A stretch of DNA of 21,672 nt. It comes from a virus. The position numbers and the translations under genes were made by a program. This document shows, in pieces, positions 20,935 through 21,672 of this stretch. The DNA lies in IMG/VR virus record IMGVR_UViG_3300027659_000239, positions 1-21,672 of that record; one strand, written 5' to 3'. The notes below the pieces were generated by a model. That model was given only the letters and a program-made list of their open reading frames with translations. It ran no database searches and was not told the DNA's origin. The first letter of the stretch is position 1. Each line of letters begins with the position of its first letter.

Positions 20935-21672
20935 CTGATAACCCTTCAAATGCCCTATTTTCATAGAGCTTCCCAAAAGTTCCTACTTCCATATCTCCAG
21001 TCTCTAAATATGGTTTAGTACCAGATACTTTGGTAAGTCTGGCAAACTGCTTGGTGCTTTCATAACCATCTTCTGGTCTAGCAGCAACAATCTTTTTTGC
21101 CGAAGCAGGGCCAAGACCTTTGATAGATCTCAAACCTTTTCTTATGTACTTACCATTTTTAGAGATGGTGTAGCTTTCATTAGATTCGTTTACATGAGCT
21201 ATTTTGATCTTGATATTACGCGCTCTAGTAGCAGATACGTAGTTATCTTCTTTTGGAGAGCCAGATGAAACATCAAGCAAAGCAGTGTGAAATTCAACTG
21301 GGTAATGAACCATTAGATATGCGCATCTGTAAGCGGTCACTCCGTAAGCCATTGAGTGGGCTTTGTTGAAACCATAAGCAGCGAATCCTGTAGCCGATTC
21401 CCATATGAACTCGTAATCATCAGAATTGAATCCATAATCATCGCATAGTTGCTTGATCTGTCGCTCAAATCCCTGAATAACATCTCCAGCTCCACCAATA
21501 TTAGAGTTTGAAGCCTTAACTGCCTTCAGAAACTTAGTTAAATCAGCTGCCTCTAGCCCTATCTCTCTAAGTACGGAGATAACTTGCTCCTGGAACAAGA
21601 AGATTCCTTGAGTATCATTGGTCGTAGCCATAAGGAACTCATGTCTCTGAGGTATTTTTGTCTTCTTGGCTC
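20927..21672 (-). CDS. DNA polymerase III alpha subunit (DnaE-type), C-terminal part
   Basis: The frame is open from the window edge at 21672, so the N-terminus is missing; an internal ATG at 21631 is not the true start. Motifs of the C-family polymerase are clear: DTQGIFLFQEQVI, then ATGFAAYGFNKAHSMAYGVT and YLMVHYPVEFHTALL. A tandem helix-hairpin-helix region follows (LRSIKGLGPASAKKIVAARP). About 215 residues follow QEQ, fewer than in bacterial DnaE, so the C-terminal OB-fold and clamp-loader-binding domains appear reduced or absent. The enzyme would be the phage's replicative polymerase, with the palm and PHP domains encoded beyond the right edge. It leads the visible module and overlaps the HNH gene by eight bases. 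Confidence 0.9.
   Translation of the reverse strand, partial: AKKTKIPQRHEFLMATTNDTQGIFLFQEQVISVLREIGLEAADLTKFLKAVKASNSNIGGAGDVIQGFERQIKQLCDDYGFNSDDYEFIWESATGFAAYGFNKAHSMAYGVTAYRCAYLMVHYPVEFHTALLDVSSGSPKEDNYVSATRARNIKIKIAHVNESNESYTISKNGKYIRKGLRSIKGLGPASAKKIVAARPEDGYESTKQFARLTKVSGTKPYLETGDMEVGTFGKLYENRAFEGLSDE

Noticed and set aside
1-21672. tRNA genes in the gaps
   Set aside because: The gaps are short and AT-rich, and I saw no cloverleaf-like pattern or TTCGA-type T-loop with matching acceptor arms. Only a computed scan could exclude them fully.

Overview
This window looks like part of the genome of a tailed double-stranded DNA phage. All 35 coding regions I support lie on the minus strand, so transcription runs from high to low coordinates. 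They are packed with ATGA, TAATG or GTGA overlaps or gaps of a few bases. A WhiB-family regulator points to an actinobacterial host. The AT-rich composition (roughly 35-42% GC in most stretches I counted by hand) would fit a phage of low-GC freshwater actinobacteria better than one of Streptomyces or Mycobacterium. The host lineage is inference.

In transcription order, the right end (21672 to about 16939) is a replication and nucleic-acid module. It holds the C-terminal part of a DnaE-type DNA polymerase III alpha subunit cut by the window edge, an HNH protein, a Cas4/RecB-like nuclease with an iron-sulfur Cys set, several small unknown genes, a possible decoration-type virion protein, a RuvC-like resolvase, a WhiB protein and a probable terminase small subunit. 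From 16863 to 13213 come five tail fiber/minor tail genes, two with collagen-like Gly-X-Y tracts. The lysis cassette follows (13199 to 12037): a two-helix holin, an M15-like endolysin with a peptidoglycan-binding domain, and a small membrane protein.

The most unusual part is 11956 to 6946. It holds eight consecutive genes for mostly basic, low-complexity proteins. Six begin with nearly the same peptide, M(I/L)DAFGVE followed by ISKA or xxDISK(G/K). The other two carry the same AFGVE motif internally. The four-residue pattern (I/V)(S/A)K(G/A/S/K) marks the ends of the tags and also recurs between domains inside the larger proteins. Several members also have Gly/Ala-rich hydrophobic segments. 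I read this as a family of proteins sharing one targeting or processing tag, possibly packaged in the capsid and ejected with DNA. That function is a hypothesis.

Below this cluster are a small membrane/coiled-coil protein, a second fiber cluster (6539 to 965) with a 1013-residue repeat-rich fiber, two small unknown genes, and the start of a probable metallophosphoesterase running off the left edge. Capsid, portal, terminase large subunit, tape measure and baseplate genes are not in the window. I see no tRNA, CRISPR array, insertion sequence or reverse transcriptase. The longest noncoding stretch is about 116 bases (13870-13985), so no gap exceeds 300 bases.
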